Shown: positions 29,262 through 39,512 of the stretch, piece by piece | How positions within the stretch are numbered: the first letter of the stretch is position 1 | Layout of the letters: every line of letters begins with the position of its first letter | Assembly (NCBI GenBank): GCA_025210795.1 | Contig: JAOAQZ010000019.1 | Coordinates: forward strand, 186,001 to 250,000 | Reading direction: 5' to 3' | DNA length: 64,000 nt | From: Cohaesibacter sp. | Lineage (GTDB): Bacteria; Pseudomonadota; Alphaproteobacteria; Rhizobiales; Cohaesibacteraceae | Notes under the pieces: generated by a model | What the model saw: only the letters and a program-made list of their open reading frames with translations | What the model was told of the DNA's origin: nothing | The model's database searches: none | Made by a program: the position numbers and the translations under genes

Positions 29262-31181
29262 ATGAGCAAAGTCATTGGTATTGACTTGGGCACTACAAAC
29301 TCTTGTGTGTCCATCATGGATGGCAAAGAGCCAAAAGTCATCGAAAATGCGGAAGGTGCACGGACCACTCCTTCCATGATCGCTTTCACCGACGATGGTG
29401 AGCGTCTGGCCGGTCAGCCTGCGAAACGTCAGGCCGTCACCAACCCAATGAATACCCTGTTTGCCGTCAAGCGCCTGATTGGCCGCCGGTATGACGATCC
29501 AGCTGTGGCAAAAGACAAAGAGCTGGTGCCTTACGAGATCGTCAAGGGCGACAATGGTGACGCTTGGGTTGAAGTAGAAGGCGAGAAATACTCTCCTTCC
29601 CAGGTTTCCGCGATGATCCTTCAGAAAATGAAGGAAACCGCTGAAGATTATCTTGGTGAGACTGTAACCGAAGCCGTTGTCACCGTTCCAGCTTACTTTA
29701 ACGATGCCCAGCGTCAGGCAACCAAGGATGCAGGCAAGATTGCCGGCCTTGATGTCAAACGTATCATCAACGAGCCTACTGCTGCAGCCCTTGCTTACGG
29801 CCTTGACAAGAATGACGGCAAAACCATTGCTGTTTATGACCTTGGCGGCGGTACTTTTGACGTATCCGTGCTGGAAATCGGCGATGGCGTTTTTGAAGTG
29901 AAATCCACCAATGGTGATACATTCCTTGGCGGTGAAGATTTTGACATGCGCCTTGTTGACTATCTGGTTGGCGAGTTCAAAAAAGAGAGCGGCATTGATC
30001 TGAAAAATGACAAGCTGGCTCTGCAGCGCCTGAAAGAAGCTGCCGAGAAAGCAAAGATCGAGCTGTCTTCCTCTACCCAAACAGAGATCAACCTGCCTTA
30101 CATCACCGCAGATCAGTCCGGTCCCAAGCATTTGACCCTGAAACTGACCCGCGCCAAATTTGAAGCTCTGGTTGATGATCTGATCAAGCGCACCATCAAG
30201 CCTTGTGAAGCTGCTTTGAAAGATGCTGGCCTGTCCGCTTCCGAGATCGACGAAGTTGTTCTCGTGGGTGGTATGACCCGCATGCCGAAAGTACAGGAAT
30301 CCGTCAAGCAGTTCTTTGGCAAAGAGCCTCATAAGGGTGTGAATCCGGATGAAGTGGTTGCCATGGGCGCTGCCATTCAGGCTGGCGTTCTGCAGGGTGA
30401 CGTGAAAGACGTTCTCTTGCTTGACGTGACCCCGCTGTCTCTTGGTATCGAAACACTCGGTGGCGTGTTCACCCGTCTTATCGACCGCAACACAACCATC
30501 CCGACCAAGAAAAGCCAGGTTTTCTCAACTGCTGATGACAACCAGAATGCCGTAACCATTCGCGTCTTCCAGGGTGAGCGCGAAATGGCTGCCGATAACA
30601 AGGCACTGGGTCAGTTCGATCTGGTCGGTATTCCGCCAGCACCACGCGGTGTGCCACAAATTGAAGTGACATTTGATATTGATGCCAACGGCATTGTGAA
30701 TGTGTCGGCAATGGATAAAGGCACCGGCAAGGAGCAGAAAATCTCCATCCGCGCCTCTGGTGGTCTGTCTGATGACGAGATCGATCAAATGGTCAAGGAT
30801 GCCGAAGCCAATGCCGAGGCTGACAAGAAGCGTAAAGAGCTGGTCGAAGCGAAAAACCAGGGCGAAGCTCTGGCCCATTCTGCCGAGAAATCTCTGGCTG
30901 ACTTTGGCGACAAGGTCTCTGAGGCTGACAAATCTGCGATCGAATCTGCTATTGCTGCCCTTAAGACAGCTCTGGAAGGGGACGATGTCGAAGCCATCAA
31001 CAAGAAGTCTGAAGCTCTGACCGAGGCCAGCATGAAGCTGGGGGAAGCCATGTATGCGGCTCAGCAGTCTGACGAAGAAGCCCGTGCGGCCGCAGACGCA
31101 GCAGCTGATGCAGCAGCGGACGAAGATATTGTTGATGCTGACTTTGAAGAAGTCCGTGATGAAGACGACAAAAAATCATAA
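29262..31181 (+). CDS. dnaK: Molecular chaperone DnaK (Hsp70)
   Basis: The ATP-driven Hsp70 chaperone, working with DnaJ and GrpE on unfolded proteins. The 639-residue protein begins at ATG 29262 ([14 protein letters not shown]) with AAGGAG upstream; the frame is open from 29202. Visible are the ATPase phosphate loop, [23 protein letters not shown], the substrate-binding domain and an alanine/acidic C-terminal tail ending DEDDKKS. Its composition (Ala-rich D-A-A repeats around residues 605-620) is normal for the family. dnaJ follows after a hairpin. Confidence 0.99.
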   Translation: MSKVIGIDLGTTNSCVSIMDGKEPKVIENAEGARTTPSMIAFTDDGERLAGQPAKRQAVTNPMNTLFAVKRLIGRRYDDPAVAKDKELVPYEIVKGDNGDAWVEVEGEKYSPSQVSAMILQKMKETAEDYLGETVTEAVVTVPAYFNDAQRQATKDAGKIAGLDVKRIINEPTAAALAYGLDKNDGKTIAVYDLGGGTFDVSVLEIGDGVFEVKSTNGDTFLGGEDFDMRLVDYLVGEFKKESGIDLKNDKLALQRLKEAAEKAKIELSSSTQTEINLPYITADQSGPKHLTLKLTRAKFEALVDDLIKRTIKPCEAALKDAGLSASEIDEVVLVGGMTRMPKVQESVKQFFGKEPHKGVNPDEVVAMGAAIQAGVLQGDVKDVLLLDVTPLSLGIETLGGVFTRLIDRNTTIPTKKSQVFSTADDNQNAVTIRVFQGEREMAADNKALGQFDLVGIPPAPRGVPQIEVTFDIDANGIVNVSAMDKGTGKEQKISIRASGGLSDDEIDQMVKDAEANAEADKKRKELVEAKNQGEALAHSAEKSLADFGDKVSEADKSAIESAIAALKTALEGDDVEAINKKSEALTEASMKLGEAMYAAQQSDEEARAAADAAADAAADEDIVDADFEEVRDEDDKKS

Positions 31182-31212
31182 GGCTTTCGCCTTTTGATTT
31201 TGACGAATGAAG

Positions 31213-31262
31213 GGGCTTCTTTTCCTTTCGGCCTGACAGCCGGTTGGTGAGAAGCCCTTTTT
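31213..31262 (+). terminator. Terminator or attenuator between dnaK and dnaJ
   Basis: GGGCTTCT (31213-31220) pairs with AGAAGCCC (31250-31257), enclosing a small inner hairpin (CGGC/GCCG), with a T5 run. It probably lowers dnaJ expression relative to dnaK or separates their transcripts. Confidence 0.8.
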
Positions 31263-31379
31263 CTCATGCCTTGTAGCCGGTAGGACATGCAAGGTGCTTT
31301 CGGTGGTATCGCAATCTGACGAAGACTTGTTTTCTTTGCCCGGCCCCACCGCAGACAGTTTGGAAAATAACGGCCCGCT

Positions 31380-32504
31380 ATGTCTAAAGCTGATTATTAC
31401 GAAACGCTTGGTGTGTCCAAAGGTGTTGATGACAAGGCATTGAAAAGTGCCTTTCGCAAAAAAGCCATGCAGTTCCACCCGGACCGTAATCCAGACAATC
31501 CGGATGCCGAGGCCCAGTTCAAAATTGTGAACGAAGCCTATGAGGTTCTAAAAGACGCTGAAAAGCGTGCCGCCTATGATCGCTATGGTCATGCTGCCTT
31601 TGAGCAGGGCGGTATGGGTCAGGGCTTTGGCTCGGATTTTGGCACCTCCATGCATGATATCTTTGAAGATATCTTTGGTGACATGATGGGCGGCGGACGC
31701 CGCTCCCGCGGCCGTGAGCGCGGAGCCGATCTTCGCTATAATTTGGATATCACGCTGGAAGAAGCCTTCCATGGCAAAACAGCCGAGATTGAAGTCCCAA
31801 CATCGGTTACCTGTACCTCTTGCTCCGGGTCCGGTGCCAAGGCCGGAACGTCTCCCAAGCCGTGCCGGACCTGTGGCGGCATGGGTAAAGTGCGTGCCAG
31901 TCAGGGCTTCTTTACCGTTGAGCGGACCTGCCCAAGCTGTCATGGCCGTGGCGAGATGATCGAAGATCCTTGTGATAGCTGTGGCGGTGTTGGCCGCACC
32001 ACAGAAAATCGCAAACTTTCTGTCAATATTCCTGCCGGAATTGAAGACGGCACACGCATTCGCCTCTCAGGGGAAGGCGAAGCGGGCGTTCGCGGTGGTC
32101 CTGCGGGTGATCTATATATCTTTATCAGCCAGGATCCCCACGATCTGTTCCAGCGCGATGGGTCCGATATCTTTTGCAAGGTTCCCATTTCCATGACCAC
32201 AGCCATTTTGGGTGGCACCTTTGAGGTGCCTGTTGTGGGCGGCGGCAAAACCCGCGTGAAAGTGCCTGAAGGCACCCAGACGGGCAAGCAATTCCGCCTG
32301 CGCGGCAAAGGCATGCCGGTTCTCCGCTCTGCCCAATATGGCGATATGTATATTCAGGTGGATGTCGAGACACCGCGCAAGCTGACCAAACGCCAAAAAG
32401 AGCTGATCTCGGAATTTGAGCAAATCTCCCATGAGGACAACCATCCCGATAGCACCGGGTTCTTCAGCCGTGTTAAGGACTTTTTTGAAAAAATCTCCGA
32501 GTAA
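31380..32504 (+). CDS. dnaJ: Co-chaperone DnaJ (Hsp40)
   Basis: Stimulates DnaK ATPase and delivers substrates. The 374-residue protein has the J domain with [12 protein letters not shown], a Gly/Phe-rich linker (about 75-110, [10 protein letters not shown]), the zinc-binding CxxCxGxG repeats (four, from [12 protein letters not shown] to CDSCGGVG) and the C-terminal substrate-binding domain. It follows dnaK by about 200 bp, beyond an intrinsic terminator, so it may also have its own promoter. No strong ribosome site was noted before the ATG. Confidence 0.98.
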   Translation: MSKADYYETLGVSKGVDDKALKSAFRKKAMQFHPDRNPDNPDAEAQFKIVNEAYEVLKDAEKRAAYDRYGHAAFEQGGMGQGFGSDFGTSMHDIFEDIFGDMMGGGRRSRGRERGADLRYNLDITLEEAFHGKTAEIEVPTSVTCTSCSGSGAKAGTSPKPCRTCGGMGKVRASQGFFTVERTCPSCHGRGEMIEDPCDSCGGVGRTTENRKLSVNIPAGIEDGTRIRLSGEGEAGVRGGPAGDLYIFISQDPHDLFQRDGSDIFCKVPISMTTAILGGTFEVPVVGGGKTRVKVPEGTQTGKQFRLRGKGMPVLRSAQYGDMYIQVDVETPRKLTKRQKELISEFEQISHEDNHPDSTGFFSRVKDFFEKISE

Positions 32505-32577
32505 TTTCTTTTAAAGAAATGCATGCTGAGGCTATATCGCAGCTTATCGGCACTGTTTATTCGATCTTTCAAGATTC

Positions 32578-32605
32578 AAGGGTGGCCTATTCTGGCCGCC
32601 CTTTT
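32578..32605 (+). terminator. Intrinsic terminator after dnaJ
   Basis: AAGGGTGGCC pairs with GGCCGCCCTT (one G-T pair) around a 6-nt loop, with T4. It lies about 70 bp after the dnaJ stop. Confidence 0.85.
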
Positions 32606-32817
32606 GTTATTCTGGCTTCACTTATGGTATGATCTGCGGATAGAGAAAAAATAATCTTGTAGCCCTTCACAAAAGCCGTAAGACTTACTAATTGATTCAA
32701 TGACAGATGGGTCTTGTGCTTCTGGTTCTACTTGTCATAATTGCTCCATACTGGTCCGTTAAGGCCAGATACACGTTACTTTGTGCTACAAGAAAGCCAG
32801 CGGCTTATGAGGAAAGC

Positions 32818-33414
32818 ATGTTAAAGCAGTTGCGTAATAGTCCTTTGAAAGCCCGCATTCCCGACGAGATCCGTTTTTTGCGTCAGTGGTTTGATAATCC
32901 GCTTAAAATGGGTGCTGTTGCCCCTTCCAGCCCTGCTTTGGCCCGCAAAATGGCCTCTTATATTGATCCTGACACATCAGGCAAGATTCTGGAGCTTGGG
33001 CCGGGGACAGGGGCGGTAACCCAAGCAGTGATTGAGCATGGTATTCAACCTTCTCGAATTCTGGCCGTTGAATATTCATCCCAGTTTGTCGATATTCTCT
33101 CAGACCGATTTGCCGGTGCCCATGTGATGCAAGGGGATGCTTATGATTTTGAGGCGTTGCGGCAGCATCATATTCATGAACCTCTCGCTGCCGTTGTTTC
33201 CTCACTGCCGCTTTTTACCAAGCCAATGGAGCAACGTAAAAGGCTGATTGACTTGGCTTTGCATTCCCTGCAGCCGGGTGCTCCTTTCATTCAATTCTCT
33301 TACGCTCTAATCCCGCCGGTTCCTGAAGAAAAAGGTGACTTTACTCTTGAGGTCAGCCCGTGGATTATCGGTAATTTGCCCCCGGCCCGGGTTTGGGTTT
33401 ATCGCAGGCCCTGA
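32818..33414 (+). CDS. pmtA: Phospholipid N-methyltransferase (PmtA)
   Basis: Converts phosphatidylethanolamine to phosphatidylcholine with S-adenosylmethionine in alphaproteobacteria. The ATG at 32818, with GAGGAAA just before it, gives 198 residues, the Sinorhizobium-like length. The motif ILELGPGTGAVTQAVI binds SAM, preceded by FLRQWFDNPLKMGAVAPSSPALAR, a family hallmark. The frame is open upstream to 32707 with a hydrophobic stretch, but that is unlikely to be translated. The dnaJ-pmtA-pyrF order occurs in other Rhizobiales. Confidence 0.9.
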   Translation: MLKQLRNSPLKARIPDEIRFLRQWFDNPLKMGAVAPSSPALARKMASYIDPDTSGKILELGPGTGAVTQAVIEHGIQPSRILAVEYSSQFVDILSDRFAGAHVMQGDAYDFEALRQHHIHEPLAAVVSSLPLFTKPMEQRKRLIDLALHSLQPGAPFIQFSYALIPPVPEEKGDFTLEVSPWIIGNLPPARVWVYRRP

Positions 33415-33445
33415 CGAGAGAAGGCCCGTTTAAAAAGGAATGATC

Positions 33446-34012
33446 ATGACCACTCCCAAAATTCTATGTTTTGCCGGATCTAATCGCTCTGAGAGCTTTA
33501 ACAAGGCGCTCTCTGGCGCTATGGCAAAGCAACTGAGTTTTTTAAATTGCGAAGTGACCATGATTTCCTTGCAAGATTATCCCTTGCCTCTCTTTGATCA
33601 GGATGAGGAGCAGGCCAAGGGCGTGCCCGAGAATGCCTTAAAATTGGCCCGGCTCTTTTCAGCCCATGATGGTATTTTCATCGCCTCACCTGAATATAAC
33701 GCAAGCCTGACGCCGCTTCTTAAAAACACTCTTGATTGGATCTCACGCGTGCCACCCATGGATCCTCATCCTTTCAAGTCACCGGTCTTTGCGATTGGTG
33801 CTGCATCTCCCGGTGCTTTAGGGGGAATGCGCGGACTTGCCCATTTGCGTCAGGTTCTGGTTGCCTTGGGTGCTTTGGTGCTTTCTGAGCAGGTCAGCGT
33901 GGGTTCAGCCACCAATGCCTTTAATGATCAGGGGGATTTGAGCGATCCTCGCGCTGCTGGCTTTTTATCTGCGCTTGCTGCAAAATTGCTCGACATATCC
34001 CGCCAGGTTTAG
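33446..34012 (+). CDS. NADPH-dependent FMN reductase family protein
   Basis: A 188-residue flavodoxin-like reductase, related to ChrR/azoreductase-type quinone reductases. CFAGSNRSESFNKALSG binds the FMN phosphate and SPEYNASLTPLLKNTLDWIS is the family signature. The start at 33446 was chosen because AAGGA abuts an ATG at 33440 and is better placed for this one. Substrate unknown (quinones, chromate or azo compounds in relatives). It lies 31 bp after pmtA and probably shares its transcript. Confidence 0.9.
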   Translation: MTTPKILCFAGSNRSESFNKALSGAMAKQLSFLNCEVTMISLQDYPLPLFDQDEEQAKGVPENALKLARLFSAHDGIFIASPEYNASLTPLLKNTLDWISRVPPMDPHPFKSPVFAIGAASPGALGGMRGLAHLRQVLVALGALVLSEQVSVGSATNAFNDQGDLSDPRAAGFLSALAAKLLDISRQV

Positions 34013-34128
34013 ACCCTTTGGGTACGGGCTTGCCAGTATCGTCTTGGCAGGGATGAAAAGACCTATAGACTAAGCTCTTGGCCTTTGAGGCAAATCGGTG
34101 TAGATCACTTCTCAACTCTTTCTAGCTG

Positions 34129-34857
34129 ATGCCGGAGACCTCTTTGCCCATGCCTTCCTCTTCTCTTAGCCCACGTGATCGCCTCATTGTTCCCCTTGAT
34201 GTTCCAAGTCTTGATGATGCCAAGCGCATTATTGAGGATTTGGGAGACAGTGTTTCCTTTTACAAGATCGGCTACCAGCTTGGATATGCAGGCGGCTTTG
34301 ATCTTGCCCGTGAGTTGATCCGTGATGGCAAAGACGTCTTTATGGATCTCAAACTGCTGGATATCGACAACACGATCGAGAAGGGCGTCGTCTCCATTTG
34401 CGATATGGGTGCGAAATTTCTGACTATTCATGCCTATCCCAAAGCCATGCGAGCAGCGGTTAAAGGCAAGGGGGACACTGGCTTGCAATTGCTTGGCGTG
34501 ACCGTTTTGACCTCCATGGATGATGAGGATCTTAAAAATGCCGGCTATGACTTTCGCGCATCTGACCTTGTTGCAAAACGGGCAGCAGATGCACGGACGG
34601 CGGGCATGGATGGTATTGTCTGCTCTGCTCAGGAAGCAACTGCCATGCGCGATATTGTTGGGCAGGATATGGCGATTGTCACCCCCGGCATTCGCCCGGC
34701 TGGCACTGATATTGGTGATCAGAAGCGGGTGATGACACCGTCTCGCGCGATCGAGGCAGGGGCAGATTATCTGGTGGTTGGACGCCCGATCCTTGAGGCA
34801 AACAGCCGCCCTGATATGGCCAAACGCATTACCGATGATATTGCCGGTGCTCTTTGA
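34129..34857 (+). CDS. pyrF: Orotidine 5'-phosphate decarboxylase
   Basis: Decarboxylates OMP to UMP, the last step of pyrimidine synthesis. The 242-residue protein has the catalytic DLKLLDIDNTIEKGV (Lys and Asp pattern DxKxxDI) and the phosphate-binding VTPGIRPAG and DYLVVGRPI. An internal start at 34150 (MPSSS) would remove seven residues; the first has only a weak ribosome site. A weak hairpin (CAGCCCT/AGGGCTG, 34936-34963) follows the gene. Confidence 0.97.
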   Translation: MPETSLPMPSSSLSPRDRLIVPLDVPSLDDAKRIIEDLGDSVSFYKIGYQLGYAGGFDLARELIRDGKDVFMDLKLLDIDNTIEKGVVSICDMGAKFLTIHAYPKAMRAAVKGKGDTGLQLLGVTVLTSMDDEDLKNAGYDFRASDLVAKRAADARTAGMDGIVCSAQEATAMRDIVGQDMAIVTPGIRPAGTDIGDQKRVMTPSRAIEAGADYLVVGRPILEANSRPDMAKRITDDIAGAL

Positions 34858-35034
34858 CCGACTGTCAGCTGAAAGCTTCGGGGCTATTTTTGCCGTTTGG
34901 CTGGTGCAACCTTTGCCAATTTCTCTGCCACGTCACAGCCCTGCCTTATCCAAATTAGGGCTGTTTCCCTGATTATTGCCGCCTCCTTTGGCCAGAGGCG
35001 CAAGAAGTCCTTTTGGGTATATTTTGGTTCTTTT

Positions 35035-35673
35035 CTAGATAACTGCTGGCCTGTAAGCAGGCTGCAACTCTCCAAATCGCCAATTTTTTCGCCGTCGCCT
35101 TTCCTCACGCACGACCTGCAACTGCCCAATGAGCCAGTTTATGGTGAGGACAATCAGCGCCGGTAAGATGAAATTCATCAAATAATAGTCCGGATTGGTT
35201 GTCAGATAAGCTTGCCCTGGCTTTTGTGGGTTGACGTATGCGAGAACCTGACGCCCTTGCCAGAAAGAGGCGAGCAGCTTTTTGATCTCTCCGGGCGAAC
35301 GGGAACGGGTCGGGGCCACGGACAGGCGTGTCCCTTCATAAAGCTGACCGTCAATCGTGTAGGAATAGGCCAGATTTGTGGTGAAGAGTGGTACGCTGTT
35401 GTCATATTTCAGGCGAGCAACTTCTGCACGGGTAATCTCAACCGTAACTTGCTTCCAAGTTGTGGCCAGAGTTGCCGTAAAATAGTGCGCAATACCAACG
35501 ATGAATACCAACAAAGACGCAATAACGGCAAGAAACCGCACCGAGCGGACAAAAGGTGTCGCAGTCACCTGAAAATGGATTGGCTGCAAACCCTGCCATC
35601 GCTCTACCTGCTGATCGGCTTCTTGTGGTCGAAAATTCTTGCCGTTATAGGCATAAGCCTTCTGATATCGCAT
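35035..35673 (-). CDS. DUF3592-type membrane protein
   Basis: A 212-residue protein with two membrane helices (about 50-72 and 175-195) enclosing a beta-rich extracytoplasmic domain (about 75-160) that resembles DUF3592 (AYSYTIDGQLYEGTR, VLAYVNPQKPGQAYL). The start at 35673 has GGAG 8 bp upstream; GTG 35682 is an alternative. Function unknown. It stands alone between pyrF and dapB, convergent with pyrF, and seems to be a single transcription unit. Confidence 0.78.
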   Translation of the reverse strand: MRYQKAYAYNGKNFRPQEADQQVERWQGLQPIHFQVTATPFVRSVRFLAVIASLLVFIVGIAHYFTATLATTWKQVTVEITRAEVARLKYDNSVPLFTTNLAYSYTIDGQLYEGTRLSVAPTRSRSPGEIKKLLASFWQGRQVLAYVNPQKPGQAYLTTNPDYYLMNFILPALIVLTINWLIGQLQVVREERRRRKNWRFGELQPAYRPAVI

Positions 35674-36190
35674 TCCCCCCACTCCAAAACGCTTTAAAAG
35701 TTATTAAAGTATTAATCAATTAAACCACAATAGATTGTAGTGTGCCAGATATATGAACGGGAAAGTTTGAATCTTCATTAATTTGCCAGAGTCAAACGAA
35801 AAGGAATCCGCTTTTGAGCAAAGAATTAAAATGGGAATCTAGAGTCTAACTGGCCTGTCGGGGTAAAAGGTCAGAGTCTAGGCGGTTTTTGGCGGTTTTG
35901 TTTATTCAGTTTTTATTAACAGTTTTACCGAGAGAGGGGATGGGGCTGAGTATTCATTTTCTTGCCTATTTACCCTAATTCAAAAAAATTACGCGCTCTT
36001 TCTGGGCAAACGCATAAACCCGGCTTCTCATTTTGGGCACTTGCCGAGCTTTACAAGCTTTAGTCTATGCAAGGAAATCACCCAATTGATAAGCCAAACG
36101 CTCTTGCCAATGGGCCACAACCTGCTAAGAACAGGCAACCTATTGAAAACCGGCTAGCAGACGCAGCTATTTAAGACGGGGATTGAACAG
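35674..36190. other. 517-bp AT-rich gap before dapB
   Basis: No ORF is convincing and no tRNA was seen. It is AT-rich at the left end (TTAAAGTATTAATCAATTAA) and contains G-rich stretches near 35870-35945. It probably holds promoters for dapB and the divergent DUF3592 gene. No terminator with a good T-run and no known riboswitch was recognised. Confidence 0.5.
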
Positions 36191-37003
36191 ATGGCAGATA
36201 TGCGACTTGTTGTGATGGGCGCTCAGGGGCGCATGGGACGTGCTTTGATTGCCGCCATCACTGAAGCTGACGGCATATGCGTTGCAGGAGCCATCGAGCA
36301 GGAAGGTTCTGACAGTCTCGGCCTGGATGCTGGTACGCTGGCTGGCTTGCAGCCTCTTAACGTAAAGGTCACCTCTGATCTTGAAGCCGCACTTACAGAG
36401 GCTGACGGACTGATCGACTTTACCGCCCCTGTTGCCACCTTGGCTTTTGGTGAGATCGCCGCCAAACTTGGCAAGGTTCATATCATTGGCACCACTGGCT
36501 TTAGCGCTGAAGAAGAAGAGCAATTGCCCCAAATCGCCGCCAAAGGTGCCATTATGGTCAAATCCGGCAATATGAGCCTTGGGGTCAATCTGCTTGGCAA
36601 GCTTGTTGAACAGGCTGCCCGCTCCCTTGATGCGGATTTTGATATTGAAGTGGTTGAAATGCACCACAAGCACAAGGTCGATGCGCCATCCGGCACAGCA
36701 CTCTTGCTTGGCGAATCCGCTGCCCTGGGGCGCGAGATAGATCTGCGCAGCAATGCGGTTATGTCCCGCGAGGGTATTACCGGCGCGCGCGAGCGCGGCA
36801 GCATTGGCTTTGCGACCTTGCGCGGTGGCTCGGTCATCGGAGAGCATACGGTTATTCTTGCCGGGGAAGGGGAGCGAATTGAGCTTACCCATAAGGCACA
36901 GGACCGGACTGTTTTTGCCCGCGGCGCTGTAAAAGCGGCCCTTTGGGCCAAGGACAAGCCGGTTGGTTATTATTCCATGATGGATGTTTTAGGACTGTCA
37001 TAA
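36191..37003 (+). CDS. dapB: 4-hydroxy-tetrahydrodipicolinate reductase
   Basis: Catalyses the second dedicated step of lysine and diaminopimelate synthesis. The 270-residue protein has the N-terminal Rossmann motif [14 protein letters not shown], the active-site [18 protein letters not shown] and the substrate-binding [11 protein letters not shown]. It is followed by gpmA after 44 bp, probably in one transcript. The pairing of dapB with gpmA is common in Rhizobiales. Confidence 0.98.
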   Translation: MADMRLVVMGAQGRMGRALIAAITEADGICVAGAIEQEGSDSLGLDAGTLAGLQPLNVKVTSDLEAALTEADGLIDFTAPVATLAFGEIAAKLGKVHIIGTTGFSAEEEEQLPQIAAKGAIMVKSGNMSLGVNLLGKLVEQAARSLDADFDIEVVEMHHKHKVDAPSGTALLLGESAALGREIDLRSNAVMSREGITGARERGSIGFATLRGGSVIGEHTVILAGEGERIELTHKAQDRTVFARGAVKAALWAKDKPVGYYSMMDVLGLS

Positions 37004-37047
37004 TCGTCAGTGACAGCCAATTTTATCGCAGTGAAGGAGCGAGAGTG

Positions 37048-37668
37048 ATGGAACGGACACTCGTGTTGGTGCGCCATGGCCAGAGCGAATGGAACTTGAA
37101 AAACCTGTTCACAGGCTGGAAAGACCCTGATTTGACCGAGAAAGGGGTCTCTGAGGCCATTGCAGCGGGCAAGAAGCTCAATGAAATGGGCATGAAGTTC
37201 GATGTTGCCTTCACTTCCGAGCTGGTTCGCGCCCAGCGTACCTGCCAAATGATCCTTGACGGTGTTGGCCAGTCTGATCTGACCACCATCCGCGATGAAG
37301 CGCTGAATGAGCGCGATTATGGCGATCTTGCTGGTCTGAACAAGGATGATGCCCGCAAGAAATGGGGTGAGGAGCAGGTTCACATTTGGCGCCGCTCTTA
37401 TGATATTCCTCCTCCGGGTGGCGAGAGCCTGAAAGATACCGCAGCCCGCACGCTGCCTTACTTCATCACCGATATCCTGCCGCGGGTGATGGAAGGGCAG
37501 AATGTTTTGGTTGCTGCCCATGGCAATAGCCTGCGATCTTTGGTGATGGTGCTTGATCGTCTATCCCGCGAAGAGATCCTCAATGTCAATATCGCAACGG
37601 GCGTACCGACCATCTATAAGCTCAATGCCGATACAAGCATTGCGTCCAAAGAGACCCTTGAGCTTTAA
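37048..37668 (+). CDS. gpmA: 2,3-bisphosphoglycerate-dependent phosphoglycerate mutase
   Basis: Interconverts 3- and 2-phosphoglycerate in glycolysis. The active-site [17 protein letters not shown] and [17 protein letters not shown] match the cofactor-dependent family. The start ATG at 37048 has AAGGAG upstream and gives 206 residues, the usual length; the frame is open to 36943. It ends in a bidirectional terminator. Confidence 0.97.
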   Translation: MERTLVLVRHGQSEWNLKNLFTGWKDPDLTEKGVSEAIAAGKKLNEMGMKFDVAFTSELVRAQRTCQMILDGVGQSDLTTIRDEALNERDYGDLAGLNKDDARKKWGEEQVHIWRRSYDIPPPGGESLKDTAARTLPYFITDILPRVMEGQNVLVAAHGNSLRSLVMVLDRLSREEILNVNIATGVPTIYKLNADTSIASKETLEL

Positions 37669-37692
37669 AGATCATTCTCATTGACTGAATGC

Positions 37693-37719
37693 AAAAGGCG
37701 GCTTATTGGGCCGCCTTTT
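37693..37719. terminator. Bidirectional terminator between gpmA and the alkyltransferase gene
   Basis: AAGGCGGC (37695-37702) pairs with GCCGCCTT (37710-37717), with a 7-nt loop, a T-run on the right and A-run on the left. Confidence 0.9.
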
Positions 37720-37736
37720 CTCTTCTCTACGGACTT

Positions 37737-38648
37737 TTAAACCGCTTTGTGGCCCTTTTCCCAGCCGAGCATGGCTTGTTTGCGCGTCAGCCCCCAGTGA
37801 TAGCCGCACAATTTTCCGCTTTTGCCAACCACGCGGTGGCACGGCACAACAAAGGAAATGGGATTTCGACCAACCGCTGTTCCAACGGCGCGTGAGGCTG
37901 AGGGTTTGCCCAAATGCTGGGCAATGCGCGAATAGCTCGTTGCATGACCCAACGGGATTTTCAGCAACGTCTCCCAGACCCGCACTTCAAAATCGGTTCC
38001 GATCAGGGTAATTCGCAAAGGCTGGTCTTCGCTCCAGCTCCCCATATTAAAACTGCGATTGACATAGGGCAGGGTTCCTTCCTGATCTTGCACATACTTG
38101 GCCTTGGGCCAGCGGCTGCACATATCTTCAAGGGCGTCTTGCTCGCCCCCCGGATCACAAAAGGCCATGCCTGCAAGACCCTGATCGGTGATCATGGCAA
38201 GAGCGATGCCAAAGGGGCAGGGATGGAACCCATAGCGGATGGTCAAATCCTGGCCCTTGCTTTTATAAGCCCCCGGCGTGATGGCCTCGTGCGTTACAAA
38301 CAAATCATGAAGCCGAGACGGGCCGGACAAGCCCACTTCAAAGGCTGTTTCCATTAAAGAGGCCGATTGATCGAGCAAATCTTTGGCATGATCAAGCGTT
38401 ACCGCCTGCACAAAGCCTTTGGGAGAAAGACCTCCGGTCCAATGGGTGAAAAGCCGCTGAAGATGGCTTTGGCTCAGGCCCACATGGTCGGCCAAAGCCT
38501 CCAGACTGGGCTGGTTGCGCCAATTATGCGTTAAATATTCGATAGACCGGCGGATCACATCATAATCCTGCAAGTCTTCTTTGCTGACAGGGTTGTGAAC
38601 AAAAATGTCTGACCGGGCTGAAGGCTGCATTGTCTCGATCGTCTGCAT
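37737..38648 (-). CDS. AraC-type HTH / methylated-DNA-cysteine methyltransferase fusion (Ada-like)
   Basis: A 303-residue fusion: an AraC helix-turn-helix (about 30-135, with LEALADHVGLSQSHLQRLF and AFEVGLSGPSRLHDLF) followed by the O6-alkylguanine transferase domain (about 150-300, active-site VPCHRVVGKSGKL). The zinc-bound N-terminal Ada domain, which senses methylphosphotriesters in the enterobacterial Ada, is missing. Such shortened proteins are common in proteobacteria. A regulatory role is plausible but the signal-sensing half is lacking. It lies between gpmA and the DUF2244 gene. Confidence 0.9.
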   Translation of the reverse strand: MQTIETMQPSARSDIFVHNPVSKEDLQDYDVIRRSIEYLTHNWRNQPSLEALADHVGLSQSHLQRLFTHWTGGLSPKGFVQAVTLDHAKDLLDQSASLMETAFEVGLSGPSRLHDLFVTHEAITPGAYKSKGQDLTIRYGFHPCPFGIALAMITDQGLAGMAFCDPGGEQDALEDMCSRWPKAKYVQDQEGTLPYVNRSFNMGSWSEDQPLRITLIGTDFEVRVWETLLKIPLGHATSYSRIAQHLGKPSASRAVGTAVGRNPISFVVPCHRVVGKSGKLCGYHWGLTRKQAMLGWEKGHKAV

Positions 38649-38810
38649 TGCAATGGTCCTTCTTCAAACTGCGATAGGAACTTCGATTTCAGTTTAGAAA
38701 GATCCTCGCAGCGGAACCACCCGAAACTTGCGCAAGGGCGTAAAAGTCTCATTTGGCAAGAAAAGAGACAATAATTAACTTAAATTCAGTTATTTATTGC
38801 AATTATACGG

Positions 38811-39404
38811 CTAATCCGCTGTAAGAGGTGGGGATTTGGCCTGAAGCAGGGCTTTTTGCAATGCATCTGCCAGGCTTTCTCTATCAGGTGCATTGAGGAA
38901 AGAGCCGATTTCAATTTCCCGACCGTGGGAGCGCAGGCTTAGGCGCGTCATCCCTTCTTCTTTTTCTGAAACGGTTTCAAGCTTTGCCCAATAGGGATTG
39001 AAGTCATAGCATCTCTCACGCCCTTTGGCATCGTAGCGCGCCAGACGGAAGACATCTCGTGTGAGCAGGATTTTCTCCAAAATACGGCCATCGCGATAAT
39101 TGGCACGAAAGGCCCACCAGATGGCCAAAACATCCAGTCCGGCAAAACCGATAATAGGCCACGCTCCCAAGGACCAGAAATAGGCCGAGACAACAGCCAT
39201 GATGATGGCGATAAATGCAATCAGCACAATAAAGCCCTTGCGGCTTAGTGATCTATGGGGATGCAGGCTTGCATGGAAAAAGACCCGCCCCTCCTTGATC
39301 AATTGATCACTGCATGCCGGTGGGCCGCTTTGAATTGCTGGGTCAGACTGTGCGCTTGGGTGAGGCATTGGGAAAGTATAAGGGATTTTTACGTATTTTC
39401 CCAT
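38811..39404 (-). CDS. DUF2244 domain membrane protein
   Basis: A 197-residue protein (or 185 from Met at 39368) with two membrane helices (about 55-75 and 80-100) and a C-terminal soluble DUF2244 domain with DAKGRERCYDFNPYWAKLE and REIEIGSFL. The function of the family is unknown. It is divergent from nth, an arrangement seen in other Rhizobiales. The longer start has a hydrophilic tail with no clear ribosome site. Confidence 0.82.
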   Translation of the reverse strand: MGKYVKIPYTFPMPHPSAQSDPAIQSGPPACSDQLIKEGRVFFHASLHPHRSLSRKGFIVLIAFIAIIMAVVSAYFWSLGAWPIIGFAGLDVLAIWWAFRANYRDGRILEKILLTRDVFRLARYDAKGRERCYDFNPYWAKLETVSEKEEGMTRLSLRSHGREIEIGSFLNAPDRESLADALQKALLQAKSPPLTAD

Positions 39405-39512
39405 AGAATATTATTGTTTCCTTTTGCCAACTCCATCTTGCCTAATGGCTCAAGAGGCCAGATAAAGAACGGGAGTGACCAATTCTAGAAATGTCAGCAC
39501 TGGACCAAAGCC

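Noticed and set aside
29178..30332. 384-codon minus strand frame opposite dnaK
   Set aside because: Frames opposite dnaK are a well-known artefact of its codon bias; no other evidence supports a gene.
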